From: Megamonas hypermegale
Lineage (GTDB): Bacteria; Bacillota; Negativicutes; Selenomonadales; Selenomonadaceae
Reading direction: 5' to 3'
Length of the DNA stretch: 64,000 nucleotides
Assembly (NCBI RefSeq): GCF_900187035.1
Contig: NZ_LT906446.1
Coordinates: 682,001 to 746,000 of the forward strand
This document shows, in pieces, positions 1 through 11,622 of this stretch. The translations under genes and the position numbers were made by a program. The number at the start of each line of letters is the position of its first letter. The stretch's first letter is position 1. The notes beneath the pieces are model-generated. The model had not been told where the DNA came from. It saw only the letters and a program-made list of their open reading frames with translations, and searched no databases.

Positions 1-247
1 CTATCTTTGTATCAGGTAATAAAATCTTTGATTTAATCTGTAATAAAGTCGCAGCCATTACGAGAAATTCACTGGCAATTTCAATATTGAATTTCTTGAA
101 TGTGTTTAAATAATCCATGTATTGCTCTGTTAATAGAGCGATTGGGATATCATAAATATCGATGCGATTTTTTTCGATTAAATGTAGGAGTAAATCGAGT
201 GGTCCTTCAAAACTTTTAAGATGTACTTTATATTGTTCTTTTTGCAT
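1..247 (-). CDS. scpA: ScpA, segregation and condensation protein A (N-terminal part only)
   Basis: This is the first ~82 residues of a gene that runs off the left edge. The protein starts [20 protein letters not shown], and the [19 protein letters not shown] stretch is the typical start of the ScpA kleisin, which bridges the SMC heads in the condensin complex that organises the chromosome. The ATG at 247 lies one base after the stop codon of the site-2 protease gene upstream on the same strand, so the two are probably co-transcribed. ScpB would be expected just beyond the window. The identification rests on the N-terminal signature only. Confidence 0.88.
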   Translation of the reverse strand, partial: MQKEQYKVHLKSFEGPLDLLLHLIEKNRIDIYDIPIALLTEQYMDYLNTFKKFNIEIASEFLVMAATLLQIKSKILLPDTKI

Positions 248-248
248 A

Positions 249-875
249 TTAAACGATGAGAGATACGATTATATTTAAAAAGCTGATGATAAGTCCGCTA
301 ATCGGACGAATGATGAAGCCTAAAATGCCAGTAAATACGAGCAGAATAAGCAAAATAAAACTGTATCTAGCAATTATAGATGTTTCATATTTATATGCCA
401 TTTCGCCTGGCAAAAGTGAAAGCAAGACCTTAGAACCATCAAGTGGTGGGATTGGCACTAAATTGAAAATAGCAAAATTGACATTGTAAATAATAATAAG
501 TTGCAAAATGGCTGTGAGCCAATGTGCAGACATATTGTATTTAAAAGTGAGTGCAAATAAGACAGTTGCAACCAGGGCAACAATCAAATTAGAAAGTGGG
601 CCAGCTAGTGAGACCTGCATCATACCATTACGATAATTAGAGAAATTATTAGGGTTAATCGGCACAGGTTTTGCCCAGCCGATTTGAGCGAAAAACAGCA
701 TAATCAATCCAATTGGGTCAATATGTGATATTGGGTTGAGTGTCAAACGTCCTTGCATGCGAGGCGTATAGTCGCCAAGATTATCCGCAACCTTAGCATG
801 TGCCCATTCGTGTACTGTCATTGCAATTAAAAGTCCTGGTATAGCATAAATCATATCGGGACCGAAACCAAACAT
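249..875 (-). CDS. Site-2 protease family (M50) membrane metalloprotease
   Basis: A 208-residue integral membrane protein of the small M50 family without a PDZ domain. The zinc motif HEWAH (HExxH) sits at residues 22-26 in the first membrane segment. The second metal-ligand region, [12 protein letters not shown], lies near residue 140 and matches the NPxDG-type motif. About five hydrophobic segments are visible. In many Firmicutes this gene lies directly upstream of scpA, as here (1-bp gap). The substrate is unknown for this subfamily. The start ATG at 875 follows a good GGAGG. Confidence 0.9.
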   Translation of the reverse strand: MFGFGPDMIYAIPGLLIAMTVHEWAHAKVADNLGDYTPRMQGRLTLNPISHIDPIGLIMLFFAQIGWAKPVPINPNNFSNYRNGMMQVSLAGPLSNLIVALVATVLFALTFKYNMSAHWLTAILQLIIIYNVNFAIFNLVPIPPLDGSKVLLSLLPGEMAYKYETSIIARYSFILLILLVFTGILGFIIRPISGLIISFLNIIVSLIV

Positions 876-890
876 TGAATACCTCCAAAA

Positions 891-1439
891 TTATTTATTG
901 TTTTGTAAATTATTTACCATTAAAATAGCTGTCACGGTTTTTGCGTCATAAATTTCACCTTTATTGACGAGTTCAACAGCTTCACTCAATGGAATTTCTA
1001 CTAAATTAATAAATTCGTCATCATCTGTATGTTGTTTGCCTTTTGTTAAGCCATCAGCTAAATAAATGTAAATCCATTCGTTAGAAAAACCAACTGTTGT
1101 AGCTAATTTATGAAGTAAAGTGTATTTTTCAGCGCTGTAACCAGTTTCTTCAGATAATTCACGTTTAGCACAAACCAATGGGTCTTCATCTATGCTATCG
1201 AGTTTGCCTGCTGGAATTTCTAAAGTTACTTTGCCGATTGGATAACGATATTGACGAACCATGATGATATTGCCATTAGGAAGAAGTGGAATTACAGCGG
1301 AAGCACCTTGATGTTTAATCCATTCACGTACAGCTTTGTTGCCATTCGGTAATTTTACATAATCGCGTTTTACATGGAGCAAAACTCCGTCAAAAATATC
1401 TTCTGAAGAAATTTTTTCTTCAATTAAATCTTCGTACAT
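891..1439 (-). CDS. NUDIX hydrolase, ADP-ribose pyrophosphatase type
   Basis: This should hydrolyse ADP-ribose or a related nucleoside diphosphate to AMP plus a sugar phosphate. The Nudix box is readable: GKLDS, then RELSEETGY (the REx2EExG core). The upstream LPNGNIIMVRQYRYPIG strand is typical of the NudF/ADPRase group. An ATG at 1454 is in frame, but its ATGGAGG contains the Shine-Dalgarno sequence for the ATG at 1439 (GGAGG, 8-base spacer), so I place the start at 1439 (182 residues). It is followed by the site-2 protease and scpA on the same strand. Confidence 0.88.
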   Translation of the reverse strand: MYEDLIEEKISSEDIFDGVLLHVKRDYVKLPNGNKAVREWIKHQGASAVIPLLPNGNIIMVRQYRYPIGKVTLEIPAGKLDSIDEDPLVCAKRELSEETGYSAEKYTLLHKLATTVGFSNEWIYIYLADGLTKGKQHTDDDEFINLVEIPLSEAVELVNKGEIYDAKTVTAILMVNNLQNNK

Positions 1440-1542
1440 ACCAAAATCCTCCATTAAACAGAAAAAATTTTAATTTACTGATATCATCAATTATATCATT
1501 AAAGTTGTCAGCAAGCTATGAAAATTATTTTACAAAACGATA

Positions 1543-1571
1543 TTGATAATTTTTATCATTTATGTTATATT
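1543..1571 (+). promoter_or_regulatory. Predicted sigma-A promoter of eno
   Basis: TTGATA (1543-1548), a 17-base spacer and TATATT (1566-1571) lie 70 bases upstream of the enolase start. Assignment is by consensus match only. Confidence 0.55.
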
Positions 1572-1640
1572 AGGTACATCAAGTTGAGATTATTTAGATA
1601 AAATTTTATCTGATATTTAAATGATAAAGGAGTTTTGTAA

Positions 1641-2942
<1,302 letters not shown>

Positions 2943-2961
2943 AATTTAATATTGATATAAG

Positions 2962-2995
2962 AAAAACCTGTTCTACTATGTAGAGCAGGTTTTTT
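2962..2995 (+). terminator. Rho-independent terminator of eno
   Basis: Stem AAAAACCTGTTCTA / TAGAGCAGGTTTTT with a short loop and a following T run, just after the eno stop codon. Confidence 0.85.
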
Positions 2996-3006
2996 ATTTT
3001 AGCTAT

Positions 3007-3055
3007 AAAAAAATCTTGCTGAAAGATAAATGATATTGATATCCTCCAGCAAGGT
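3007..3055 (-). terminator. Rho-independent terminator of csaB
   Basis: On the minus strand CTTGCTG pairs with CAGCAAG across a long loop and is followed by a T-rich run. It sits immediately downstream of the csaB stop codon and back to back with the eno terminator. Confidence 0.7.
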
Positions 3056-3057
3056 TT

Positions 3058-4155
3058 TTATTTTTGTCTGTTAATGAAATCCAAAGCCATTTCAGCGTTA
3101 GATTTTGCTAATATACGTAAATTTTTCATACGTTTTAAATTAGCTTGGCGATAGCATTCTTTGTAGTGCCATTTTTGACGAATTTGCTCCATCAAGGCAT
3201 CTACTGTTATATTTTGTAAATCGCCAGCAACTTCTTCATCAATGGATTTTAAAAATCTGTCAATTTTAGGGTCATAGGAAATACCAATCATTGGCGTTCC
3301 CATAACACCAGCAAATATAAGTGCATGCAGTCTAATACCTATCATTAAGTCCATATTGCCTACTAATGACATGAGCTGAGCTGTAGTAAAATCCTCTTTT
3401 AAAATATAAACGGGATTTTTCATTTTAGCAGCAATTTGTTTAGCCGCTTTTACATCTTCTGGATATTGCATTGGCATGAATACAATTTGAGCATTAAATT
3501 CTTCTGTAGCACAATCAGCAGCTTGTGCAATAATTTCTTTATAATGAGTCCAATCACGCCATTCGCGTACGGATATCCCGATTATTGGTTTGGAGATATC
3601 TACATGCGCTTTGAGAAAAATATTTTTTCCTGCTTGTTTGTCTACTGGTTTTATCGCAAGTACAGGGTCGGCTGTTGCTTTTATAGGTGGTTTGATAATT
3701 TTTAGCATGGCAAGCTCTTTTAAAGAGTCTTCATCGCGTACTGTGATTAAACTGCTATGATTGCCGAACCAGCGCATTAAACGACGGGCAAATCTGCCAT
3801 ATATAGGGCCAATGCCCTGTGCGTACAGCATTATTGGAGTACGCACAAGTTTAGCCAGAAATAATATACCCATATAATAATATAAGCTACGACCGCTTGT
3901 TACATTCTGTAATAAACTGCCACCACCACTTATCAGTAAATCAGCTTTGTACAATACTTTTAAGATATCGATGACATTGAGCCAATTGACAGCATTTACG
4001 CCATGACGGATTTTAGTGTAATCCGGGTCAGATGAAATAACGGTAATATTCAGTTTTGGGTCAAGCTCCGAGAATATTTCTAACATTGCAGAGAGCATTG
4101 CTTCATCTCCTGCATTTTTAGAACCGTAATACCCGGAAATTACAATATTACTCAT
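3058..4155 (-). CDS. csaB: CsaB, polysaccharide pyruvyl transferase
   Basis: A 365-residue protein that begins MSNIVISGYYGSKNAGDEAM, the classic CsaB start. It should add pyruvyl ketal groups to a secondary cell-wall polymer, the anchor for S-layer-homology domain proteins. Further family features are LISGGGSLLQN, the LYAQGIGPI strand, a central SVREW segment and IGIRLHALIFA near the C-terminus. In Negativicutes, SLH-domain porins tether the outer membrane to pyruvylated wall material, so CsaB probably serves outer-membrane attachment (inference). Its start overlaps the end of the upstream DUF5693 gene by 8 bases, indicating translational coupling. Confidence 0.93.
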   Translation of the reverse strand: MSNIVISGYYGSKNAGDEAMLSAMLEIFSELDPKLNITVISSDPDYTKIRHGVNAVNWLNVIDILKVLYKADLLISGGGSLLQNVTSGRSLYYYMGILFLAKLVRTPIMLYAQGIGPIYGRFARRLMRWFGNHSSLITVRDEDSLKELAMLKIIKPPIKATADPVLAIKPVDKQAGKNIFLKAHVDISKPIIGISVREWRDWTHYKEIIAQAADCATEEFNAQIVFMPMQYPEDVKAAKQIAAKMKNPVYILKEDFTTAQLMSLVGNMDLMIGIRLHALIFAGVMGTPMIGISYDPKIDRFLKSIDEEVAGDLQNITVDALMEQIRQKWHYKECYRQANLKRMKNLRILAKSNAEMALDFINRQK

Positions 4156-6202
4156 TCAAAGATTTGCTCCTGTCTGTCGAAGATGTAAAATATTGCCATA
4201 AGTACAGAGCACCCATGATAATACAGCCTAAAATACATCCCCAGATAACGCCATCAATACCACGCACCAAGGACATAAATACAGGCGTACGCATATGGGC
4301 GAAGGTTTCAACCATTGAACCCTGTCCAATAGTAGCGATTATAGTTAAAATGAAAAATACAGCTGATGGCCATTTACGATACCAAGCCATCATCATGAGA
4401 ATAAAAGCAGGGTGACCGATAAAGAGTTCTTTAGAACGTGGACGAGCATAAAAAGCTTGTTCTAAGAAAGCTCTTAATTTAAGTTCGATACCAGGAACTG
4501 GAACACCTGCTGTATGACCGGAACGGCCGATAAAAATTACAGCAGCAATCAATGCTACAACGAAACCTGCCAAAACTTTTACAGAAACATTCATATTTAA
4601 AATGCGCTTTATCTGTACTTTAATGTTTGGCGGATTTAATAATTTTTCACCGAAAATATCAAAGCGTTGCATGAAGGCAAGTGCTACTAAAATTAACGGT
4701 AAAACAAAAGTGAGTTTTATGCCACGGAATATATTCATTTCCAAGAAGAATTCTACATCAGATAAAATACCTGATAAGAACATTGCGCCCATTAAAGAAA
4801 TAATAGAAGCACAAACTATGGCTTTTACGGATTTGAGCAGTAATGCAGTAAATTTCAATTTACCGATTAAGCGATTTTTGCGAATTACATCAAGTTGGCT
4901 AATCATAGCCAAAGTTGGGAAGATATTGGCAGCTGCTAATGCTCCTGCTACACGTATTAAAGAGCCTTTACCTAGGAAGATAAATATCAAACAAGCTACA
5001 AAGCATACACCAAGCAATGCATAAAGATTTTTGTTTGGTACTTTAGGGAATACGAGTGAAATGTATAAAACACCCGCAGCGCAAACGCCTAAGAGCATTA
5101 AGATTTGAAGAACTTTGTTGCCAAAGTATGGTTCAAAACAGCTGGCTTTATCAATAGTAAAGCCTTTTTCGATTAATTTATCTTTTGTCAAGGAAATATA
5201 CTGCATATTCGTATCTAATAAAGATAAATCATCGACTGGTTTTTCATAGATACGCATTAAGTTTATGCGGATATTGCGTTCTTGGTCAGTGTTTGCCCAA
5301 CGTTCAACAGCAACATCCATCTTTAATTTTGGCTGTTCATCTTTTGGAATGGCATAAAGACGCGCTACATTGTAATCAAGTCCACGGATTATATCGTATA
5401 AGCCATCTTGTGGATAAAATTGTAGCTGTGTTACGTGTTCAATCGCACCGAGTGCAATACCGCGTTCTTTCATCTGTTCGATAGTGCGAGCTGTATTGTG
5501 TAAGCCACCCAATGTTTCTGAGCCAGAAAATACGATTTCAGATACATTGATGCCGTCTAAGCGTTTAAAAACAGCATCGATATCGTCATCAGTTACATTT
5601 TTGTAATTACTTGGACGAGCTAATACATAAAAGCCCGCATCATTAACGGCTTTCATTTCATCAGTAGGCATACCTAAATTCATTTTTAACAGTTCAGTAT
5701 GATTGGCTTTAACTGCTAAAAATTCTTGACCGCCCGCATGAAGAACAGTTACACGGTCTTCACCCAATCTGCGGATTAAATCTGCTTTTACTTCTGTGTA
5801 TGTCTGTAAGTCATTACCTACTACATAGGATTCGTCGCCTTTAATCGTGCCGTTAGATACCAAAGCGCGCCAAGCAGGGTCACTCATTGTGCCACTATAA
5901 TAGTTTTCTAATAGTTGACTGCCTGGAATAGCTATAGTTTTACCGCTTTTATTTAATTTTTCAAAAGTCGTTTCATATACTGCTAATGAAGTTATGCCTG
6001 CTTCTTTGGCACGAGAAAGCACTTCTTCTACAGGTAAACCTTCCATTTGCGCCAATTTCAACATATCTTCATAGTCAATAGCTAAATCAACAGTTTTATT
6101 AGATTGTTCAACATTGTAACGCTGAACATTTACTACAATAGCAGCTATTAGGCCAATTATTATGCAAACGATTAACAAACGGTTATAGTTAAACTTTGTC
6201 AT
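4148..6202 (-). CDS. DUF5693-type membrane protein coupled to csaB
   Basis: A 684-residue membrane protein of unknown biochemical role. Residues ~9-26 form an N-terminal anchor. A long extracytoplasmic domain follows, to about residue 365, containing LYAIPKDEQPKL and an EALSRAKEAGIT-like segment. The C-terminal 300 residues hold about eight membrane helices. This layout matches the family I know as DUF5693, typically found next to csaB in Negativicutes and related Firmicutes. The 8-base overlap with csaB suggests a shared role in wall-polymer or outer-membrane attachment (inference from context). Confidence 0.75.
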   Translation of the reverse strand: MTKFNYNRLLIVCIIIGLIAAIVVNVQRYNVEQSNKTVDLAIDYEDMLKLAQMEGLPVEEVLSRAKEAGITSLAVYETTFEKLNKSGKTIAIPGSQLLENYYSGTMSDPAWRALVSNGTIKGDESYVVGNDLQTYTEVKADLIRRLGEDRVTVLHAGGQEFLAVKANHTELLKMNLGMPTDEMKAVNDAGFYVLARPSNYKNVTDDDIDAVFKRLDGINVSEIVFSGSETLGGLHNTARTIEQMKERGIALGAIEHVTQLQFYPQDGLYDIIRGLDYNVARLYAIPKDEQPKLKMDVAVERWANTDQERNIRINLMRIYEKPVDDLSLLDTNMQYISLTKDKLIEKGFTIDKASCFEPYFGNKVLQILMLLGVCAAGVLYISLVFPKVPNKNLYALLGVCFVACLIFIFLGKGSLIRVAGALAAANIFPTLAMISQLDVIRKNRLIGKLKFTALLLKSVKAIVCASIISLMGAMFLSGILSDVEFFLEMNIFRGIKLTFVLPLILVALAFMQRFDIFGEKLLNPPNIKVQIKRILNMNVSVKVLAGFVVALIAAVIFIGRSGHTAGVPVPGIELKLRAFLEQAFYARPRSKELFIGHPAFILMMMAWYRKWPSAVFFILTIIATIGQGSMVETFAHMRTPVFMSLVRGIDGVIWGCILGCIIMGALYLWQYFTSSTDRSKSLNE

Positions 6203-6222
6203 TTTTTTCCACCTTACTCATA

Positions 6223-6912
6223 TTACTTATTGATAGTTGCTACAATAAGCACTTGACCATTTTGCTGTTCTACATTAGTAAATTGCATTCCTTCAAATGG
6301 CAATGAAGTAGCTTGAACAATTGGAATGTCTTTTGTAAAGCTCAAACCGATTTTGCCAAATAAACTGCTTTGTGTATCTGCATCTGTGATGCGGAATACT
6401 AAATCATTGCCTTCAATAAGAACATGTCCTTTTACATGAACAGTAGCTTCTCTACCTAAAAATGAAACCTTGCCAGTGGCTTCTATGCCATCAGGCGCAA
6501 TTTTTGCTTGTATATCAGAGATATTTTCTACTTTTTCATTTAAGAAACGAGTTAAATTAGCTTCGTCCATAGTGCCAGTTACTGTGAGATTTTGGGCAGA
6601 ATTTACTACGAGATGACGAGCTAAAAGTAAATCTGATATACTGATTTGTATATCTTGACCACTCAAAGTCAGATTGTTTAATTTGACTTTATCTAAATCA
6701 ATATTGTCAGCTGAAATTTTCAGCGTATCAACTTGTCCGAATAAAAACATGAAATTAGGTGAGGTTTCAACAGAAGATGTTATATTCTCAGCATGGATAT
6801 TTTGCTGTAATTTTGAAGATATCTGACTGTTGATAAGTGATGGCAAGAAAAATACTGTGCCACCGAAAAGGAGAACAAGGACAATGACAATAGTTATTAA
6901 TAATTTGCGCAA
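6223..6912 (-). CDS. DUF2993-type (LmeA-like) membrane-anchored protein
   Basis: A 229-residue protein with one N-terminal membrane anchor or signal (LLITIVIVLVLLFGGTVFF), followed by a beta-rich domain with alternating NLTLSGQDIQIS-type strands. This pattern fits DUF2993, a lipid-binding-like fold represented by mycobacterial LmeA. It lies 20 bases upstream of the DUF5693/csaB pair on the same strand and is probably in that operon. A role in envelope lipid or polymer handling is inference. Confidence 0.65.
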   Translation of the reverse strand: MRKLLITIVIVLVLLFGGTVFFLPSLINSQISSKLQQNIHAENITSSVETSPNFMFLFGQVDTLKISADNIDLDKVKLNNLTLSGQDIQISISDLLLARHLVVNSAQNLTVTGTMDEANLTRFLNEKVENISDIQAKIAPDGIEATGKVSFLGREATVHVKGHVLIEGNDLVFRITDADTQSSLFGKIGLSFTKDIPIVQATSLPFEGMQFTNVEQQNGQVLIVATINK

Positions 6913-6934
6913 ATTACCACAACCTTATTCTATT

Positions 6935-8045
6935 TTAAATTTGATGGTTTGCTTTTGCATGGAGATAAGCTTCAATAAATCTATTGATATCGCCATCCAT
7001 TACGCCTTGCGTATCACTCGTTTCTGTATTAGTACGATGGTCTTTTACTAAGTTGTATGGATGGAATACATAGGAGCGAATTTGGCTACCCCATTCGATT
7101 TTTTGCTGGTCACCTTCAAGTGCAGCTAATTCTTTTTCTTTTTTCTGTTGTTCTAATTCAAATAAACGAGCACGTAATAAGCGCAAGCACTGTTCACGGT
7201 TTTGAAGCTGAGAACGTTCGCTTTGGCACTGTGCAACAACACCTGTTGGTATATGTGTCATACGTACTGCGGAGTCTGTTTTATTGATGTGCTGACCGCC
7301 GGCACCGCTGGCACGGTAAGTATCAACACGAACATCAGCCATATTGATATCTACTTCTACATCATCATCGATTTCTGGCATTACATCGCAAGCAGAAAAT
7401 GATGTATGACGGCGAGAGTTAGCATCAAATGGAGAAATACGAACAAGACGGTGTACGCCTTTTTCAGATTTTAAATAACCGTAAGCATTATGGCCTTTTA
7501 TCATGAGAGTAACGGATTTTACGCCAGCTTCATCACCTGGTAAAAGGTCAACTGTTTCAACAGAAAAACCATTGCGTTCTGCCCAACGACCGTACATGCG
7601 TAGTAGCATTTGTGTCCAGTCTTGTGCTTCTGTTCCGCCTGCACCAGCATGAAGTGTTAAAATTGCGTTGTTGGCATCATATCTATCAGATAAAAGCAAT
7701 TCAAGTTCTAACTGTTCCATTTCATTGTTGATTTCTTTTATTTCATTTTCAACATCATCAAGAACAGATTCGTCCTTGTCTTCCATGCCCATTTCCCAAA
7801 GGACTTGCATATCTTCGAATTTATTGAGAATGTGCTTGTATTTATCTACACCAGCTTTGACATCGTTTAATTCCTGGGTTATTTTTTGTGCCTGTTCTGG
7901 ATTATCCCAGAATGTAGGCTCACCCATTTTATATTCTAGCTCAGCAATTTTTTCTTCTTTGCGAGCGATGTCAAAGTGAATCCCCCATTTCATTTAGCTT
8001 TTTCTCTATGGCTACAATTGTAGTACGTAAGTCTTCGAGCATCAT
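6935..8045 (-). CDS. prfB: Peptide chain release factor 2, with programmed +1 frameshift
   Basis: RF2 recognises UGA and UAA stops. The gene is in two frames: codons 1-24 start at the ATG at 8045 (AAGGAAG upstream) and end at an in-frame TGA at 7973-7971. The rest (from Asp at 7972) is in the +1 frame down to 6935, giving 369 residues. The stop-recognition tripeptide SPF is seen in RISPFDANSRR, and the peptidyl hydrolysis motif GGQ in GAGGQHINKTDSAVR. Annotating only the 352-codon open frame would lose the true N-terminus. The TGA makes the gene autoregulated by RF2 level, as known in Escherichia coli. Confidence 0.96.
7971..7988 (-). promoter_or_regulatory. prfB programmed frameshift site
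   Basis: On the minus strand the order is ATGGGGG, ATTCA, CTT, TGA, C. The internal Shine-Dalgarno-like GGGGG (7986-7982) lies 5 bases before the slippery CTT at 7976-7974, followed by TGA at 7973-7971. The E. coli site has a 3-base gap at the same place, so this spacer is slightly longer. Confidence 0.9.
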
Positions 8046-8084
8046 GTCACTTCCTTATAAATAAAATTTTATTTAAATTGACGA

Positions 8085-8126
8085 AAGGCTCTATTTGCTC
8101 AACTGAAATTAATCAAATAAAGCCTT
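8085..8126 (-). terminator. Possible terminator between secA and prfB
   Basis: A 13-bp stem (AAGGCTTTATTTG / CAAATAGAGCCTT, one mismatch) lies 20 bases after the secA stop. The following T run is weak, so it may be leaky and permit read-through into prfB. Confidence 0.5.
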
Positions 8127-8146
8127 CTTTGTATATTATACAGAAT

Positions 8147-10660
8147 TTATTTATTTCTGCCACAACAATTTTTATATTTTTTACCACTACCGCAAGGGCA
8201 AGGGTCATTTCTGCCTACAGTATTTTTTTTCGCCTGTGGGGATTTAGAAATGCTTTCGCCATGGTTTACAGTAGCATTTTTCAATCTATCTTCTGGTTGT
8301 GGTGGTTGTTCGCGAACGACATTTACACGATACATAAGGCTAACGATATCATCTTGAATATTGTCAATCATTTCTTGGAACATATTATGACCTTCAATTT
8401 TATACTCTACGAGAGGATTTCTCTGACCGTAAGAGCGTAAGCCGATACCTTCGCGGAGCATATCCATGTGGTCGAGGTGTTCCATCCATTTATTGTCGAC
8501 AACTTTAAGCATGATGAGACGTTCCAAATCACGCATGATTTCGGAGCCGAATAATTTTTCACGTTGATTGTAATTGTCTTCAGCTGTTTTGTAAAGTTTT
8601 GCTTTGAGTTCATCACGGCTCATAGCTTCGAGTTCAGATTTTACTAAAGAACCTTTTGGTGCATAGATGCCTTCAGCTTCAGTGATGAGTCCATCTAAAG
8701 TCCATTCTTCTGGATAAAGTTTTTCATTAGCAAATCTATCCATTTCACTATCGATAGTGCGGTGTATCATATCGATGATGTTTTCATGCAAGTTTTCGCC
8801 AAGTAAAATCTTACGACGTTGGTCATAAATAACTTCACGTTGTTGATTCATAACATCATCGTATTCAATAACGTGTTTACGAATATCAAAGTTGCGAGCT
8901 TCAACTTTTTTCTGTGCCTGTTCAATAGAACGAGTTACAAGTTTGTGTTCGATTGGGTCATCTTCGCCCATGCCGAGTTTATCCATGATATTAGCAATGT
9001 TATCAGAACCAAACAGACGCATTAAATCATCTTCTAAGGATAAATAGAAGCGAGAAGCACCTGGGTCACCTTGACGACCGGAACGACCGCGTAACTGGTT
9101 ATCAATACGGCGGGATTCATGGCGTTCTGTACCGATTACGAAGAGACCACCGAGTTCTGCTACACCTTCGCCGAGCGTGATATCTGTACCACGACCAGCC
9201 ATGTTTGTAGCGATAGTTACAGCGCCCTTTTGACCAGCGTCTTTGATGATTTCAGCTTCCATTTCATGGTATTTAGCATTTAATACTTTGTGTTCAATGC
9301 CTTGACGTTTTAAGAAACCACTGATTTCTTCAGATTGAACGATGGAAGTCGTACCAACGAGCACTGGCTGACCTTTTTCATTACATTCTTTAATTTTATT
9401 GATAACGGCTTTGATTTTAGCGCGTTTTGTTTTGTAAATTACATCAGGATAATCTATACGCTGAATTGGTTTATTTGTAGGGATTACAATAACTGGCAAT
9501 TTATAGACTTTCAAGAATTCATTTTCTTCTGTTTTAGCAGTACCAGTCATACCAGCTAATTTTTTATACATACGGAAATAATTCTGGAATGTAATTGTCG
9601 CTAAAGTTTGGGATTCACGCTGAATTTTTACGCCTTCTTTAGCTTCGATTGCTTGGTGTAAACCATCAGAATAGCGACGACCAAACATTAAACGACCAGT
9701 AAATTCATCGACGATGACGATTTCACCATCGCGAACAACGTAGTCGCGGTCGCGTTTCATCATTGCTTTAGCTCTCAATGCTTGAGTGAAGCAATGGGAC
9801 ATTTCGATATTAGAGCTATCATAAAGGTTTTTGATATTTAATGCTTTTTCTACTTTAGCTACAGCAGATTCATTTGGCGAAACAGTTTTTTCTTTTTCAT
9901 TTAAAGTATAATCTTCGCCTTCTTTTAAATTAGCTACAGCTCTTGCCATGATAGCATACATTTCAGTAGATTTTGCACCAGGGCCAGAAATGATGAGCGG
10001 AGTACGAGCTTCATCGATTAAGATACTGTCCACTTCATCGATGATAGCATAGTGTAAATCACGCTGAACCATTTGGTCTTTAGAAACAACCATGTTATCA
10101 CGAAGATAGTCAAAACCAAATTCATTATTTGTACCGAATGTAATATCGCAATTATAAGCAAATTTACGGGAAGGAAAATCCATATCATGAGTTATAAGCC
10201 CTACACTAAGACCTAATGAACGATATAATCTACCCATCCATTCGCTATCACGTTTTGCCAAATAGTCATTGACAGTAATCATATGAACGCCTTCACCTTT
10301 AAGGGCGTTTAAATATACAGGTAAAGTAGCAACGAGGGTTTTACCTTCACCAGTACACATTTCAGCAATTTTACCTTCATGAAGGCAAATACCACCGATA
10401 AGCTGTACATCATAGTGGCGCATACCGAGTACACGGCGAGAAGCTTCACGTACAGTTGCAAAAGCTTCCGGTAAGATACTATCTAAACTTTCGCCATTAG
10501 CAATACGTTCTTTAAATTCATCAGTTTTTCCATATAGAGAACCATCGCTCAGCTGTTGCATCTTTGGTTCCAAATCGTTTATTTTGGAAACGATGCCTCG
10601 CATACGGCGAATTTCACTTTCATTATTATCGCCTAAAATTTTCTTAATAAAGCCGAACAA
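8147..10660 (-). CDS. secA: SecA preprotein translocase ATPase
   Basis: The motor that drives secreted proteins through SecYEG. Walker A is in [13 protein letters not shown], the DEAD-type box in [21 protein letters not shown] and the [11 protein letters not shown] helicase motif follow, and the C-terminus is a zinc-binding SEC-C tail ([14 protein letters not shown]) for SecB or ribosome contacts. A TTG at 10669 directly abuts the TAGGAG ribosome site. The next in-frame TTG at 10660 has a 9-base spacer and gives the usual N-terminus [12 protein letters not shown], so I place the start there (837 residues). Confidence 0.96.
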   Translation of the reverse strand: MFGFIKKILGDNNESEIRRMRGIVSKINDLEPKMQQLSDGSLYGKTDEFKERIANGESLDSILPEAFATVREASRRVLGMRHYDVQLIGGICLHEGKIAEMCTGEGKTLVATLPVYLNALKGEGVHMITVNDYLAKRDSEWMGRLYRSLGLSVGLITHDMDFPSRKFAYNCDITFGTNNEFGFDYLRDNMVVSKDQMVQRDLHYAIIDEVDSILIDEARTPLIISGPGAKSTEMYAIMARAVANLKEGEDYTLNEKEKTVSPNESAVAKVEKALNIKNLYDSSNIEMSHCFTQALRAKAMMKRDRDYVVRDGEIVIVDEFTGRLMFGRRYSDGLHQAIEAKEGVKIQRESQTLATITFQNYFRMYKKLAGMTGTAKTEENEFLKVYKLPVIVIPTNKPIQRIDYPDVIYKTKRAKIKAVINKIKECNEKGQPVLVGTTSIVQSEEISGFLKRQGIEHKVLNAKYHEMEAEIIKDAGQKGAVTIATNMAGRGTDITLGEGVAELGGLFVIGTERHESRRIDNQLRGRSGRQGDPGASRFYLSLEDDLMRLFGSDNIANIMDKLGMGEDDPIEHKLVTRSIEQAQKKVEARNFDIRKHVIEYDDVMNQQREVIYDQRRKILLGENLHENIIDMIHRTIDSEMDRFANEKLYPEEWTLDGLITEAEGIYAPKGSLVKSELEAMSRDELKAKLYKTAEDNYNQREKLFGSEIMRDLERLIMLKVVDNKWMEHLDHMDMLREGIGLRSYGQRNPLVEYKIEGHNMFQEMIDNIQDDIVSLMYRVNVVREQPPQPEDRLKNATVNHGESISKSPQAKKNTVGRNDPCPCGSGKKYKNCCGRNK

Positions 10661-10723
10661 AAATCTCAACTCCTAACAATATTTATAAATGCAGAAGAAA
10701 TTCTGCAACTAAAACTACATCAA

Positions 10724-10752
10724 ATTTTATCAAACTATAAACAATAAGTCAA
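10724..10752 (-). promoter_or_regulatory. Predicted secA promoter
   Basis: Minus-strand TTGACT (10752-10747), 17-base spacer, TAAAAT (10729-10724). The leader contains a small hairpin GCAGAA-GAAA-TTCTGC at 10691-10706, about 30 bases upstream of the start codon. No other feature was seen between 10753 and 10890. Confidence 0.6.
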
Positions 10753-10910
10753 AGAACTATCTATATTTAAACAAAAAAAGGTTTTATAATAAATAATGTA
10801 TTTATTTGATGTATTAATATTTAAATTAAATTTGACAACATCATAATACATATTGTATAAAATACTTTTTAATAGATGGGTATATAATAAGAAGAAAAGA
10901 GATGATTTTT

Positions 10911-11066
10911 ATGGATATAAAATGTCCTGTTTGTCGTAGAAAGCTCGGTAATGTAGTTCGTCCTGAAGCGAAAGGCAGATTTTTTTGTACTGCTTGTGAT
11001 TTATGGGTATATTTTACGAAAAAAGAAGCGAAGGTATCATATCGTTTAAGACGACCTGGCAGATAA
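10911..11066 (+). CDS. Small zinc-ribbon protein, 51 residues
   Basis: The reading frame from ATG 10911 to TAA 11066 encodes a 51-residue basic protein. Two CxxC knuckles, CPVC near residue 5 and CTAC near residue 27, are spaced as in a rubredoxin-like or Com-like zinc ribbon. The C-terminus is arginine-rich (SYRLRRPGR). A role in nucleic-acid binding is inferred from charge and fold only. The ribosome site is weak (AAAAGAGATG). It lies 118 bases before the thioesterase gene on the same strand. I do not recognise a named family. Confidence 0.65.
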   Translation: MDIKCPVCRRKLGNVVRPEAKGRFFCTACDLWVYFTKKEAKVSYRLRRPGR

Positions 11067-11183
11067 AGGCTGTTGAGGATTATTTGCGAAAATAATCTTG
11101 AAATGCATTTAATTTATTAGTATAATGAACTCTAGTCTATTCCGCTATAAAGCGGTCGTTTATCTTATTTTGGAGATGATTTT

Positions 11184-11591
11184 ATGGTTGGTACCACTAT
11201 TCATCGTGTTAATTTTTATGATACAGATGCAATGGCTGTAGTACATCATTCAAATTATATTCGTTGGTTTGAAATCGGTCGTGTAGACTTTCTCAGACGA
11301 ATTGGCATCACTTTAGGTGAAATGATGGATGATGGTTATGTTTTTCCAATTACAGAAGTAAAATGTAAATATATTGCTTCAGGAAAATTTGATGATGTTT
11401 TGCGCATTGAAACAACACCAGTTGCTTTAACTAAGGTAAAAATGGAATTTAGTTATAAAATTTATCGTGATAGTGATAATACTTTATTAGTTGAAGGTTT
11501 CACTCAAAATGTATTTACCAGCAAAAAAACTGGGCATATTACTCGTTTACCAGAAAAATATTATACGAAAATGCGTGCTGCATTAAATTGA
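11184..11591 (+). CDS. Acyl-CoA thioesterase, YbgC/4-hydroxybenzoyl-CoA type hotdog fold
   Basis: A 135-residue single-hotdog thioesterase that should hydrolyse acyl-CoA or acyl-ACP. The catalytic Asp is in the FYDTDAMAVVHHSNY stretch (residues 10-24), followed by the hotdog helix IRWFEIGRVDFLRRIG. Length and motif match the YbgC branch. TGGAGATG precedes the ATG. The physiological substrate cannot be told. murI follows 31 bases later on the same strand. Confidence 0.88.
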   Translation: MVGTTIHRVNFYDTDAMAVVHHSNYIRWFEIGRVDFLRRIGITLGEMMDDGYVFPITEVKCKYIASGKFDDVLRIETTPVALTKVKMEFSYKIYRDSDNTLLVEGFTQNVFTSKKTGHITRLPEKYYTKMRAALN

Positions 11592-11622
11592 TATAAAAAA
11601 AGATTAAGGAGCAGTTTATTTT

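Noticed and set aside
7202-7402. Open frames antisense to prfB, and similar frames antisense to secA, dnaK, uvrC and the EF-G-like gene
   Set aside because: Shadow frames of well-identified genes; no ribosome sites or recognisable products.
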